NCBI RefSeq assembly: GCF_901000735.1
Contig: NC_081543.1
Coordinates: forward strand, 14,597,574-14,661,573
Length of the DNA: 64,000 nucleotides
Reading direction: 5' to 3'
DNA from: Corylus avellana
Taxonomy: Eukaryota > Streptophyta > Magnoliopsida > Fagales > Betulaceae
Below the pieces are notes generated by a model that saw nothing but the letters and a program-made list of their open reading frames with translations, was not told the origin of the DNA and did no database searches. This document shows positions 58,301-63,841 of the stretch, piece after piece. The translations under genes and the position numbers were made by a program. Position 1 is the first letter of the stretch; every line of letters begins with the position of its first letter.

Positions 58301-61300
58301 ATAACGTGGATTTAATGTTGGAAGTTCTACAAGTTTTTCTTTTTTTTTCATAGTGCATTTCCCCAATTAGATTTTAAACTAAATTTTGTACTGGCTAAAG
58401 AACAATTTTGCTGCAGTATTCTCTTACCATCAAGAGAAGAAAATGTAGTGTATGTGTATAAATGGGATATCTTCCAGTTTCACCTAAAAATCTGTCTGGC
58501 ATTGGAGATAACTCAGAATGTTGCCATATGTACTCTGATGATGTTATTGGTATAAGGTTACTTCACCTTATAACACTGCAATCCCATTACTCCAGGTGCA
58601 TCTGAGGAGGGTGATGCACAGAGACAGATTCATGCGTAAAAGTTCCATTATTCCTGCGATTGGAAACCGAATCTGGAGAGATCTAATCCACAATCCTTTA
58701 CATTTGATATTTTCTGTGGATGTTCTTGGCATGACAAGTTCAACACTGGCTTCTCTTGGTAAAGGATTTGCGGAGCTTTCAACAGATGGGCGATTTCTGC
58801 AACTACGTACAAAGCAGGTAGTGTTTTTTCTTTTCCTTCAGCAGCAAGCCTACTAGTGCAATGTAAATCAGAAAACTGATTTTGATATGAGATCAGGTTA
58901 CATCAAGGAGAATCACCGGGGTGGGTGATGGAATCATTCAAGGAACTGAAGCTCTTGCACAAGGATTTGCTTTTGGGGTGTCTGGAGTACTGACAAAGCC
59001 TGTGGAGAGTGCCAGACAGAATGGTCTACTAGGACTTGCCCATGGGCTAGGACGTGCTTGCCTAGGATTTGTTGTACAACCTGTGAGTGGGGCACTAGAC
59101 TTTTTCTCAATGACTGTCGATGGAATCGGTGCAAGTTTTTCCAAATGCTTAGAGGGTTTCACTAGTACGACCACGTTCCAGAGAATCAGAAACCCAAGGG
59201 CTATCCACTCAGATGGTGTGCTTAAAGAGTATTGTGAGAGAGAAGCCATTGGACAGGTAAAATTTGTCATTTCTTTCTATTAATTTTATGTGCTATACTG
59301 AAAGTTTTCTCAATTGCATTAAACTCATCAGTAGAGTATGAAGAATGTGCACCATTATATACACTTTCATCGATAATGAGGCAGCTATAGATCAACCTTC
59401 TACATAGTTTTTCTGACTTGTGAGTTGAAATATTGAGCTAACTCCATATGATATTAGTGATTTTAGGGTCTAGAATTCTTATATTTGCAATTTGTGGCTC
59501 AGAAAAAGAGCATGATTGAAAAAGAAAAAAAAAAAAAAAAAAAAAAAAAGCATGTGATTCAGTGATTATAATCATTAGCTGTTGATTAATTAAACATGAT
59601 AGTAGGTGTTAAATCACCACTTATCCCAAAAACTTGAGCTGATAAGAAAATATAATCATTTAATTTATATTATAACATTCTCCCTCACATGTGGGCTCAA
59701 ATTCTCCCTTAATAGGTAAAGCCCAATACGTGAAATATTTAATTGAAATGGGAGGTGAATGACAGAGACAGAATTCGAACTCAAGACCTCTGCTCTGATA
59801 CCATGTTAAATAACCACTTATCCTAAAAGCTTAAACTGATAGGAAGAGATGGATTTAATCATTTAATTTATATTCTAACAATAGGAAGTCTGTCAATTAA
59901 ATGCCTCATGTGTTCTTTATTTGTTTCTCATTTTTTATCCCCATTTTTTTTGGCTTTCCAGATGATAATGTACCTTGCTGAAGCAAGTAGTCAGTTTGGC
60001 TGTACTGTAATATTCAAGGAGCCTTCAAAATTTGCGTGGTCTGATTATTATGAAGAACATTTTTCTGTGCCTCATGACAGAATTGTTTTAGTGACCAATA
60101 AACGAGTCATGCTGCTACAGGTTAGTCAAGGAGTCTTACCTGTTGATACCTTTGATTGTTATGAAGTTTGTCTTGATATCCACTCTCCTGCTTTCTCTGC
60201 TTCAATTTAGTGTCCGGCTTGGGACAAGTTGGATAAAAAACCTTGCAAGATCTTGTGGGACGTGCCATGGGAAGAGCTCATGGCTGTAGAATTAGCAAAA
60301 GCAGGATGCAACCAGCCTTCTCACTTGATCCTCCATCTCAAGAATTTTAGGAGATCGGAAAATTTTGCCCATGTCATTAAGTGCAAAGTTGAAGATGAAC
60401 CAGAGGGAAGAGAACCCCAGGCAGTTAGGATCTGTTTAGTAGTCCATAAGATGTGGAAAGCAGCATCTGACATTAAAACCGTACTTCTAAAGGTTGGTCA
60501 CGTGCATAAAGCTTGGCTCCTCTTAAGGGAGTACGTTGATGTTCTGACAGTATCTTCCATGCTCAGGTTCCTTCAAGCCAGAGATACGTGTGTTTTTCTT
60601 GGAGTGAAGCTGATGGGAGAGAACCACGTACTTCAAACAAAGCAATTATAAACTTGAGGGGGCTCTCATCAGATAGTTCTGCATCTAATGAGAGAAGATT
60701 TGTCAAACACAGTGTCAACTTCGTAAAGATCTGGAGTAGTGAACAAGAATCAAAAGGGCGACGCAGATTGTGCAAAAAAAAGGTGGTCTTCCAATTACCT
60801 TGCTTTAATTATTTTCAATCAAGTTATTTTTTTTTTTTTTTCCTAGTAAATTATGTGATGCATTAGAAATATCATGTTCCTGCAATGCTGCAGTCATAAT
60901 GAAAAACTGTCATTTCATTTTTTAGGTTTTGGAAGATGGTGAAATGTGTAGCATTTGGAGACCTATTTGCCCGGATGGGTAATTACTTATCAATTTTTCC
61001 TTTTTCTTTTAAATTCGTTGCATTTTCTTCTCTTCTTCATCGTTGAACGTAATGACCTGCATGAAGGATTTATTTGGTTTGTTCTGTGCATGTTATTTAT
61101 TGTTGGCCACAGCCCCTGTTTCAGGTATACTACTAAAAGACCATGGTATTTATTTGAATTAAGGACTCATGGTCTTTAGAAGTCATGGGCATTATTCTCT
61201 TGAAAAAGAGAGCAGCTGCAGTATTTTTTTTTTTCTTGATAAGTAATAAATATATTATCAAACGCGCAGAGGGGCACAACTCATGTACACATGATGTATA

Positions 61301-63841
61301 CAAAGTATCCCCTACTGCTCAGAAAAAGAATTACATAACTCTAGGAAATCAGAAAAATTAGAATCATGCAATTGAGACCAAGGCACTCTCCAAGAGAACA
61401 AAGTAGTTAACGCCAATTTTCGCAACTCAATCATGCTGCTCTCACGATCCTCAAAGCTTTGTGCATTCCTTTCTCGCCATAGACACCACATCACACACAA
61501 TGGAATTAGCCTCCATATGTGCAAAGCAAGCCGATTACCCAACTGTCCCCTCCAACTCTCCAAACAATCACTCATCTTTCTCGGCATAACCCAACTAACT
61601 CCAAAAAGTTGAAGAAATACATTCCCTATCTCAATTGCAACCTCACAATGTAGGAGTAGATGGTCAATGGATTCTCCACATTTTTTACACATGTAACACC
61701 ATAACATTCCTCTTCCGTAAATTATCCAAAGTGAGGATTTTTCCTAAAGTCGTCGTCCACACAAAGAAAGCCACTCTCAAAAGAGCCTTCACCTTCCATA
61801 TACTCTTCCAAAGACCAAACGCCTATGCCGAGGTATATAAAGACCGATAATAAGATTTCACTTCAAAAGTATTTCTTTTGGACGGAACCCAACAAATTTT
61901 ATCCTCACCTCCAGATCTAATTTTTTGGGAATACAAGAATTCAAAGAAGCGCGATACCACATCAATTCCCAATCATGCACAGGCCTAACAAACCGGACAT
62001 TTCAATGAAGAATATCATTCGGGGTCTCCATATATTCCTCCACCCACGCATCCTTGTTACATGCAATGTTGAACAATTTGGGATAAACAAGTTTTAGAGG
62101 ACGTTCCTCACACCACACATCATACCAAAATAATACTTTAGAACCATCTCCTATATCATACTGCACATAATGCGCAAAGCCCTCCCACCCCCTTTGAATA
62201 CATTTCCACACTCTCACTCCATATGTTCCCCCTACGTCCTTGGAGCACCAATCACCCATTTGACTATCATACTTAATTTTCACTAACTTCCTCCACAACA
62301 CATCCCGTTCTGTCGCATACCTCCACTACCATTTACCTAGCAATGTATGATTAAATTGAATCAAATTTCGCACCCCCAACCCCCCAAACTTCATTGGTGT
62401 ACACACCTTAGACCAATTCACCAAATGATACTTAAATTCATCCCCAATTCCTCCCCACAAGAAGTCTCTCTGTAGTTCCACAAACTTCCTTGACATTGCT
62501 AGTTAACTCGAAAGGGACAGAAATGCAGATAACTTAAGCTAGCTCTGGTGTTCGAAGGGTGGGAGGCTCAATTCTTCTTGTTGCTTTTTTGTATAAGTAA
62601 ATCAATCTAAATAGAGAGCGCAGAGGGACGCAACCTCATTATACAGGAAGTATACAAGAAAGACCCCCAATTAAGGAGAAAAAGTGACGCAAGGGGCAAG
62701 GCATGAAATATTGGTCCACCTAGTTTTATGTAGGTCCTATTAATTAATTGAGTTATTAGTGTTTGATTTTATATTTTATTTAATTTTCAAGAGTCGATGG
62801 TGTTTTTTTGGTAATTCAATAAATGGGATTTGCCCTATATTAGGGGTAGAGTTTAGTCGTGAGTCTATGTAAGTGTGATTTGTACGCCAATGAAGGTAGA
62901 ATTGATGGAATAAAACGAAATGAAGAATTGTTCTATTTCCTTCTCCCCCCCCCCCCCTCTCTCTCTCTCTCTCACCCCTCCCCTCTTCTTTCTCTCTCTC
63001 CCTCTTAGCTTCTTCTTTCTTTCTCCCTTCCCCTCTCTTAGCTTTGTTCTCCTCTCTTTTCCCCTGCTTTCTCTTCTTTCTCCTTTCCTTTTCCCTGCTT
63101 TCTCCTACCTTCACTTTGTGATTCTTGTGATTATTGTTTGTCCCACATCAAAAAGAACAAAAGTTTAAAAATTAAGTAAAAGTTGAAAAACAAGGACTAT
63201 TGTATGCCATCATTCAAGCATAAAAAAATTTGAACATATCAGCTTTTAACTTTAACAGCGGTCTCTCATAGGCTTCAAAGCTCCTCTTGTGTTTCACTCT
63301 CTCCAAACACACCACATTAAGCATAGTGGAACCATCTTTCAAACTTCTAAAATTCAATGACTTCATAACTGACCTCTTCAGTTAGCCAACGACTCCACCA
63401 CCCTTCTAGGCATGACCCACTCTACAACAAAAAAACGAAGATCGAACAGCACAATTCTCTAACAACTTTATAGTGGAAAAGGAGTTGATAATTCTTGTTG
63501 TTCTTGTAATGGTACAACCCAAAAAAAAAAAAGAGCATTTGCAGTTTTATGCCTTTTTCAAGTTGTGGACAACTTTATACTAATAATAAAAAGGTCAAAC
63601 TTAGTTGTGAATATCCATCCATATACTCTGAATCCATTTTTGGAGCTTTAGAAAGTATGCTCTTATAGCATCCAGCACTGCTGATGCGCTCGATACTATA
63701 TATTAAACTTTAAAATGGCTTGTTTCTTGCAGGTATGTCTCTGTTGGGGATATTGCTCGAGTTGGTAGCCATGCTCCGACTGTTGCTGCTGTCTATCGTA
63801 ACATTGACAGATTGTTTGCACTTCCAGTGGGTTATGATCTG
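18146..63841 (+). CDS. VPS13: VPS13 (plant VPS13M-type bridge-like lipid transfer protein), central to near C-terminal part
   Basis: VPS13 proteins form a long hydrophobic groove that moves lipids between membranes at contact sites. Exons: 18146-18289, 18430-18720, 22072-22722, 22830-23021, 24316-24419, 38710-38999, 39104-39188, 39329-39667, 40146-40508, 40594-41074, 42353-42516, 43386-43548, 43687-43956, 44459-44653, 45517-45559, 46792-46916, 47146-47646, 49208-49981, 50081-50154, 50281-50629, 50716-50814, 50917-51072, 51617-51798, 51889-52410, 53408-53585, 53682-53818, 54774-54900, 58596-58817, 58897-59256, 59962-60120, 60211-60492, 60567-60782, 60926-60978, 63733-63841. All junctions are GT-AG and in phase; the 34 exons total 8400 bases (2800 codons) with no stop, so they look functional. 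The N-terminal part with the chorein domain is missing on the left and the last exons lie beyond the window. Confidence 0.94.
18775..19170 (+). repeat. Diverged direct repeat pair, about 85 bases each
   Basis: 18775-18862 and 19085-19170 share the order ATCTGTTGAA, GGTAAAT, AATGGT, then ACAACTTGTCA-AATT-GTTA. The spacing is about 310 bases. It is an old local duplication within the intron; no function is suggested. Confidence 0.65.
19338..19370 (+). repeat. (TG)n microsatellite
   Basis: Uninterrupted TG dinucleotides of about 16 units in the intron. Confidence 0.95.
19433..19775 (+). repeat. Second diverged direct repeat pair, about 80 bases each
   Basis: 19433-19510 and 19692-19775 share CAGGA-GCAT-TAGAAA-ATTAAAT, then AGATAAACGAT or AGATAAACAAT, TTGATTT and GCATAAATA or GTATAAATA with AGAAACA-like ends. 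The spacing is about 259 bases. Confidence 0.65.
19897..20055 (+). other. Unrecognised Lys-rich open stretch next to a LINE fragment
   Basis: An open frame from about 19930 to 20055 reads as a basic segment ([19 protein letters not shown]). It then runs into LINE sequence at about 20056. I do not recognise it. It may be the end of an older insertion or chance coding, and it is not supported as a gene. Confidence 0.25.
20089..20389 (+). mobile_element. 5'-truncated A/B-type LINE inserted into another LINE
   Basis: The last ~65 codons of ORF2 ([27 protein letters not shown] to FHFSPS stop) plus the tail ATTACTTATC and poly-A interrupt the sequence GCCTTTGAAGTAT / CTGGGTCTT of another LINE type. 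AAGTAT occurs at both edges (20083-20088 and 20390-20395). About 300 bases were inserted. Confidence 0.85.
20391..21854 (+). mobile_element. Degenerate LINE (G-type) in VPS13 intron
   Basis: Continuing from a piece at 20056-20088, this encodes the end of RT and the C-terminal part of ORF2 in broken frames: ...[43 protein letters not shown], then [24 protein letters not shown] at about 21390-21450, and the last residues at 21768. The tail GGGTTGCGCCCCTCTGCGC and TTACTTATAAAAAATA end near 21854. It is closest to LINE G, and several stops and frameshifts make it inactive. Confidence 0.85.
22072..24419 (+). CDS. VPS13: VPS13 exons 3-5 of the window
   Basis: Exon 22072-22722 encodes 217 residues ([16 protein letters not shown]... 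to FKNVVIK) with the [13 protein letters not shown] motif typical of the groove region. Exon 22830-23021 encodes [12 protein letters not shown]... and 24316-24419 encodes [16 protein letters not shown]... to HAQLDAFC. The last ends in phase 2 and joins to 38710 across a 14.3 kb intron, giving the codon for Arg and then [14 protein letters not shown]. The join matches the expected protein order. Confidence 0.9.
23022..24315 (+). other. VPS13 intron, no feature seen
   Basis: AT-rich non-coding sequence starting with a TCTC-rich stretch (23037-23070). I find no element ends, coding similarity or clear repeat. Confidence 0.55.
25118..25181 (+). mobile_element. Solo LINE 3' tail, 64 bases, with target duplication
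   Basis: The sequence is GGGTTGCACCCCTATGCGC, then ATTAATTATC and poly-A. It is flanked by GTTCAGTCATTTA (25105-25117) and GTTTAGTCATTTA (25182-25194), 13 bases with one mismatch. Confidence 0.8.
25344..25619 (+). mobile_element. Miniature LTR retrotransposon (TRIM/SMART type), copy 1
   Basis: LTRs are 25344-25415 (72 bases) and 25545-25619 (75 bases), each beginning TGTTAAA and ending TTTAACA. Immediately after the left LTR, TAGTATCAGAGCC is a near-perfect initiator-tRNA-Met primer site. The purine-rich GAGTGGGAG precedes the right LTR. Flanks are a perfect 5-base duplication ATGCT (25339-25343 and 25620-25624). The total is 276 bases with no coding capacity, so it must be moved by another element's proteins. 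Confidence 0.85.
26034..28268 (+). pseudogene. LINE E ORF1, broken
   Basis: The frame starts near 26034. It has a stop at 26334-26336 inside the N-terminal domain (GKGR, stop, [14 protein letters not shown]), runs to 27176, then is broken by tandem-repeat frameshifts. The last part, 27810-28268, ends with the conserved block [36 protein letters not shown], equivalent to the end of LINE B ORF1. Presumed RNA-binding role, now inactive. Confidence 0.8.
27100..27535 (+). repeat. Tandem repeat of about 144 bases within LINE E ORF1
   Basis: Three units are marked by GGCTTAAATG at 27147, 27291 and 27430 (spacings 144 and 139). Each encodes a variant of GLNEP-QAAQTIC-ERR-GD--MQP and ED----NLPE. The first spacing is 48 codons and keeps the frame; the second has lost five bases and breaks it. 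Confidence 0.8.
28433..31980 (+). pseudogene. LINE E ORF2 (endonuclease-RT), broken
   Basis: It starts [14 protein letters not shown] and LQETK (endonuclease), but the endonuclease has a stop at 28618-28620, a frameshift and a deletion near 28930, so SRIDRF is missing. RT follows in pieces: 28982-29641, 29605-29967 (FRPISLGG), 30064-30246 ([12 protein letters not shown]), 30292-30924 ([13 protein letters not shown] at 30403-30414), 31041-31523. The knuckle [19 protein letters not shown] lies at 31618-31680. Several stops and frameshifts, one made by the 28-base insertion at 30049-30076. Confidence 0.87.
30031..30076 (-). mobile_element. Ten-base LINE-tail insertion with 18-base target duplication
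   Basis: TTGGTTTGTTATGTAAAT is present at 30031-30048 and again at 30059-30076, separated only by TTTTGATAAG (30049-30058). On the minus strand the filler is CTTATCAAAA, exactly the last bases of the LINEs here. It appears to be a retrotransposition that stopped after about ten bases. Confidence 0.75.
31985..32062 (-). mobile_element. Minus-strand LINE-tail insertion within LINE E, perfect 16-base duplication
   Basis: T-run, GATAAGTAAAAGTATTATATATC, AAAGCGCAGAGGGGCGCAACCC: the reverse complement of the A/B-type tail, 78 bases. CTTTATGTTCTTCTTT flanks it at 31969-31984 and 32063-32078 without mismatch, so the insertion is recent relative to LINE E. Confidence 0.88.
32330..32858 (-). mobile_element. 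Minus-strand LINE fragment of a different family
   Basis: On the minus strand an ORF2 C-terminus is readable: [43 protein letters not shown], followed by a 3' region ending in TTATTCATCG plus poly-A at about 32334. The tail is not the GCGC type of the other LINEs. The 5' end meets LINE G near an A-rich stretch at 32860. Confidence 0.75.
32880..33375 (+). pseudogene. LINE G ORF1 C-terminal remnant
   Basis: Two overlapping frames (to 33079 and from about 32980 to 33375) carry the end of ORF1, including [25 protein letters not shown], equivalent to the conserved ORF1 C-terminal block of LINE B. The N-terminal part is missing. Confidence 0.6.
33446..37098 (+). pseudogene. LINE G ORF2 (endonuclease-RT), broken
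   Basis: [30 protein letters not shown] and [11 protein letters not shown] mark the endonuclease. RT shows [27 protein letters not shown] and the catalytic box written FVDD (35491-35502) instead of FADD. The knuckle [18 protein letters not shown] lies near 36718-36770. Stops at 33815-33817 and 37027-37029, frameshifts near 34410, 34790 and 35470, and a scrambled patch at 35781-35825 make it inactive. Confidence 0.87.
35755..35830 (+). repeat. Scrambled patch built from nearby LINE G sequence
   Basis: Where the related LINE at 20391 reads GCCCCTTGGAAACGTTTGTATTTGTCC, this copy has pieces of its own neighbourhood: TTGGGGCTTCTTT (also at about 35708), TTTGCCTTTGAAG (about 35678) and AAGATTGCTAG (about 35755). 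It looks like templated filler at a repaired break. Confidence 0.65.
37185..37945 (-). mobile_element. Degenerate minus-strand LINE ORF2 fragment
   Basis: On the minus strand, 37443-37877 reads [21 protein letters not shown] and [10 protein letters not shown]. 37190-37340 reads [20 protein letters not shown] and ARNRLTTGE, both typical of the region between RT and the zinc knuckle of plant LINEs. The family is different from A/B. No tail is recognised. Confidence 0.7.
37946..38709 (+). other. End of the large VPS13 intron, no feature assigned
   Basis: AT-rich non-coding sequence ending in the acceptor CTGCCAG at 38703-38709. No gene or clear element ends seen. Confidence 0.5.
38710..41074 (+). 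CDS. VPS13: VPS13 exons 6-10 of the window: Vps62-like WxP-G-G modules
   Basis: Five exons (38710-38999, 39104-39188, 39329-39667, 40146-40508, 40594-41074). The first ends in KVGTIK after [17 protein letters not shown]. The rest repeat a module: [54 protein letters not shown] and [18 protein letters not shown]. By family knowledge these belong to the DUF946/Vps62-type beta domain inserted in plant VPS13M proteins. Their function is not established from sequence. Confidence 0.9.
41240..41720 (-). mobile_element. Degenerate minus-strand LINE fragment in VPS13 intron
   Basis: Minus-strand frames contain [19 protein letters not shown] (41459-41560), a decayed zinc-knuckle region, and a further open piece 41271-41462. 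Similarity is weak and the borders are approximate. Confidence 0.45.
42353..47646 (+). CDS. VPS13: VPS13 exons 11-17 of the window, with C2-like part
   Basis: Exons 42353-42516, 43386-43548, 43687-43956, 44459-44653, 45517-45559, 46792-46916, 47146-47646. They encode [24 protein letters not shown], then [21 protein letters not shown]. Next come [25 protein letters not shown] and a segment [30 protein letters not shown], which looks like the start of a C2-type beta sandwich, followed by [31 protein letters not shown] of the VPS13 adaptor-binding (VAB) domain. One exon is only 43 bases (45517-45559) and its short coding run still fits the frame. Confidence 0.9.
43015..43062 (+). mobile_element. 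Very short LINE-tail insertion
   Basis: TATTACTTATC followed by about 18 A, flanked by AAGTAT before and after the insert. About 48 bases. The duplication is short, so this is less sure than the others. Confidence 0.45.
43957..44458 (+). other. VPS13 intron, no feature seen
   Basis: AT-rich intron between GTATGAG and the acceptor TAATGCAG. Nothing recognised. Confidence 0.55.
44654..46791 (+). other. Two VPS13 introns around the 43-base exon, no mobile element seen
   Basis: 44654-45516 and 45560-46791 hold AT-rich sequence with a T/C-rich acceptor tract near 45458-45475. No coding similarity or element ends were recognised. Confidence 0.5.
47034..47104 (-). mobile_element. Short minus-strand LINE tail with AT-rich simple repeat
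   Basis: T-run then GATAAGTAATAAAAAAATAAAAATAA..., the reverse of the LINE end ATTACTTATC-A(n), joined to an (AAAAT)n-like run. TTATTCTTAG flanks it at 47024-47033 and 47105-47114 without mismatch. Confidence 0.75.
47647..49207 (+). other. VPS13 intron, unassigned apart from a LINE tail
   Basis: It contains the LINE tail at 48768-48914. The rest, including an A/T-rich stretch around 47760-48310, was not recognised as an element or gene. Confidence 0.55.
48768..48914 (+). mobile_element. Solo LINE 3' end, about 147 bases, with target duplication
   Basis: It begins just before the end of ORF2 ([13 protein letters not shown] codons) and carries TATACTCCCTGTGTACTAGGGTTGTGCCCC, then TTACTTATC and poly-A. 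AAAGAATGAA flanks it at 48758-48767 and 48915-48924. Confidence 0.82.
49208..51798 (+). CDS. VPS13: VPS13 exons 18-23 of the window: DysF-like and VAB region
   Basis: The largest exon, 49208-49981 (258 codons), encodes [31 protein letters not shown] and [10 protein letters not shown], resembling the DysF motif pattern of dysferlin and peroxins. It then gives [16 protein letters not shown] of the SHR-binding/VAB domain, which in VPS13 docks adaptor proteins. Exons 50081-50154, 50281-50629, 50716-50814, 50917-51072 and 51617-51798 continue with [40 protein letters not shown] and [15 protein letters not shown]. All phases fit. Domain names are from family memory. Confidence 0.9.
51889..54900 (+). 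CDS. VPS13: VPS13 exons 24-27 of the window: end of VAB and return to the groove
   Basis: Exon 51889-52410 ([24 protein letters not shown]... to [14 protein letters not shown]) contains [30 protein letters not shown] text, the hallmark linking VAB to the C-terminal groove. Exons 53408-53585, 53682-53818 and 54774-54900 encode [19 protein letters not shown], then [14 protein letters not shown] and [25 protein letters not shown]. Confidence 0.9.
52909..53016 (-). mobile_element. tRNA-derived SINE, minus strand
   Basis: Read on the minus strand: CCCTAAGTGATAGCTCGGTGG (A box TAGCTCGGTGG, complement of 52995-53005), then GGTTCGACT (B box, complement of 52949-52957), a short body, and poly-A (T-run 52910-52922). 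The box spacing fits a tRNA-like head. I saw no clear target duplication. Confidence 0.65.
53219..53238 (+). mobile_element. Micro LINE-tail insertion, about 20 bases
   Basis: TGTTTTTTATTTATC plus A, flanked by AATAATGAGATAAAATCC (53201-53218) and AATAATGAGATGATATCC (53239-53256), 18 bases with two mismatches. Confidence 0.7.
54041..54320 (+). mobile_element. Miniature LTR retrotransposon (TRIM/SMART type), copy 2
   Basis: LTR-like ends 54041-54117 (TGTTAAAG to TTTAACA) and 54244-54320 (decayed start TATTGAAC, end TTTAACA), 77 bases each. TAGTATTAGAGC follows the left LTR as a decayed initiator-Met primer site. A purine stretch (GAGGGAGAA) precedes the right LTR. Flanks CCAAA (54036-54040) and CTAAA (54321-54325) differ by one base. 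Same family as 25344-25619, but older. Confidence 0.78.
54379..54420 (+). repeat. (CT)n and (CA)n simple repeat
   Basis: A run of TC dinucleotides followed by ACACACAC within the intron. Confidence 0.95.
55173..55336. mobile_element. Mutator-like MITE with perfect 10-base target duplication
   Basis: 164 bases with long inverted ends: GAGAAATGCTACTCAGCATT at the left and its near-perfect complement AATGTTGAGTAGCATTTCTC at the right, the inversion extending to about 45 bases (both arms include CATTCTCCTAG). TTTATATTAA flanks it at 55163-55172 and 55337-55346. A 9-11 base duplication and long TIRs point to the Mutator superfamily. It has no coding capacity. Confidence 0.85.
55490..57110 (+). 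mobile_element. LINE H, 5'-truncated A/B-type copy in VPS13 intron
   Basis: It starts inside the RT domain (CAAATCCAGTATGTTCG, equivalent to about 15950 of LINE B) and runs to the tail GGGTTGCGCCCCTTTGCGC, TTACTTATC and poly-A. AATAGCAA occurs at 55488-55495 and at 57111-57118, a likely short target duplication that also overlaps the first LINE bases. Confidence 0.88.
55496..57028 (+). pseudogene. LINE H ORF2 C-terminal remnant with stops
   Basis: The frame equals the end of LINE B ORF2 ([38 protein letters not shown], knuckle [21 protein letters not shown], end FHFFPS stop at 57026-57028). It is cut by stops near 55697, 55740, 56354, 56451, 56583 and 56600. Most arise from TGG changed to TGA or TAG, and one from CGA to TGA. 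Confidence 0.85.
57211..57760. mobile_element. Non-autonomous hAT-type DNA transposon
   Basis: Ends TAGGGGTTGGCA and, reversed, TAGGGGAGGCA form short imperfect terminal inverted repeats. ATCCTGAG flanks at 57203-57210 and 57761-57768, a perfect 8-base duplication as expected of hAT elements. Both subterminal regions are crowded with CCGAC/GTCGG motifs (about 57258-57305 and 57652-57740), as seen for transposase-binding repeats. The interior has no transposase; a short open stretch 57333-57520 is not recognised. Confidence 0.82.
58001..58240 (-). mobile_element. Possible minus-strand retroelement 3' end
   Basis: A T-run (58001-58020) is followed by bases that read on the minus strand as GGGTGTTTCTCCTATATACTTCC...TTTATTGTGCATTTTTTAATGAATTATTTGT plus poly-A. 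This is like the 3' end of another LINE subfamily (TATACTTCC, TTTTTAATGAAT). No coding part is certain. Confidence 0.4.
58596..59256 (+). CDS. VPS13: VPS13 exons 28-29 of the window: VPS13_C / ATG2-C-like domain
   Basis: Exons 58596-58817 (74 codons, [20 protein letters not shown]... [19 protein letters not shown]) and 58897-59256 (120 codons). The second has the Gly-rich helical signature [39 protein letters not shown] and [19 protein letters not shown], typical of the ATG2_C/VPS13_C region that associates with membranes, for example lipid droplets. Confidence 0.92.
59519..59549 (+). repeat. Poly-A run in VPS13 intron
   Basis: About 25 A with one interruption, preceded and followed by GCATG. 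It may be the only remnant of a retroelement insertion; this is not certain. Confidence 0.6.
59607..59880 (-). mobile_element. Miniature LTR retrotransposon (TRIM/SMART type), copy 3, minus strand
   Basis: Ends 59607-59677 (71 bases) and 59804-59880 (77 bases), both TGTTAAAT to TAACA. GCTCTGATACCA at 59792-59803 is the exact complement of the initiator-Met primer site TGGTATCAGAGC, so the element reads leftwards. The purine tract (complement of TTCTCCCTCACATG) sits beside the other LTR. Flanks are GTAGG (59602-59606) and ATAGG (59881-59885), one mismatch. Confidence 0.8.
59962..63841 (+). CDS. VPS13: VPS13 exons 30-34 of the window: PH-like domain and final WxP module
   Basis: Exons 59962-60120 ([14 protein letters not shown]... 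to NKRVMLLQ), 60211-60492 ([25 protein letters not shown]...), 60567-60782 ([20 protein letters not shown]...), 60926-60978 ([18 protein letters not shown]) and 63733-63841 ([23 protein letters not shown]...PVGYDL). The first two form the C-terminal PH-like domain ([14 protein letters not shown], then DVPWEEL). The last two rebuild the module [16 protein letters not shown] across a 2.75 kb intron full of LINE debris. A donor at 63842 shows the gene goes on. Confidence 0.92.
61205..62505 (-). mobile_element. LINE I, 5'-truncated, minus strand, in VPS13 intron
   Basis: On the minus strand it runs from [12 protein letters not shown] codons near 62480, through [20 protein letters not shown], to the tail with GCGC motif, ATTACTTATC and poly-A (T-run at 61207-61218). 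ORF2 pieces: 62002-62301 ([19 protein letters not shown]) and 61312-61707 ([21 protein letters not shown] to NSFSEQ stop). It belongs to the E-like subfamily; frameshifts between the pieces make it inactive. Confidence 0.87.
62583..62695 (-). mobile_element. Short minus-strand LINE tail
   Basis: CTTTTTTGTATAAGTAAATC, AGAGAGCGCAGAGGGACGCAACC and ATACAGGAAGTATACAAGA form the reverse complement of the LINE 3' end. The 5' limit is approximate. Confidence 0.75.
62935..63115 (+). repeat. Long polypyrimidine low-complexity tract
   Basis: About 180 bases of almost only C and T, starting with a C-run and a (CT)n block. The preceding AATAAAACGAAATGAAG and the following TTGTCCCACA are reminiscent of the end of an LTR, but no partner or duplication is visible. 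Confidence 0.85.
63235..63530 (-). mobile_element. Degenerate minus-strand LINE ORF2 end
   Basis: On the minus strand, [18 protein letters not shown] codons (about 63296-63347) and [17 protein letters not shown] codons (about 63392-63435) follow a decayed knuckle region. Same protein region as the end of LINE I. Stops and frameshifts throughout. Confidence 0.6.

Noticed and set aside
59519..59549. Poly-A run as another LINE tail
   Set aside because: No CTTATC terminus precedes it and the flanking GCATG match is too short to be convincing.
62776..63114. 112-residue minus-strand frame rich in Lys, Glu and Arg
   Set aside because: It is the complement of a polypyrimidine low-complexity tract, so the composition alone explains it.
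62760..63160. Solo LTR of a Copia-like element
   Set aside because: The text resembles an R-U5 end, but no TG start, no duplication and no partner LTR could be placed.
18146..63841. VPS13 as a pseudogene
   Set aside because: All 34 exons have GT-AG borders, compatible phases and no stop over 2800 codons; the loss of the 5' part looks structural.
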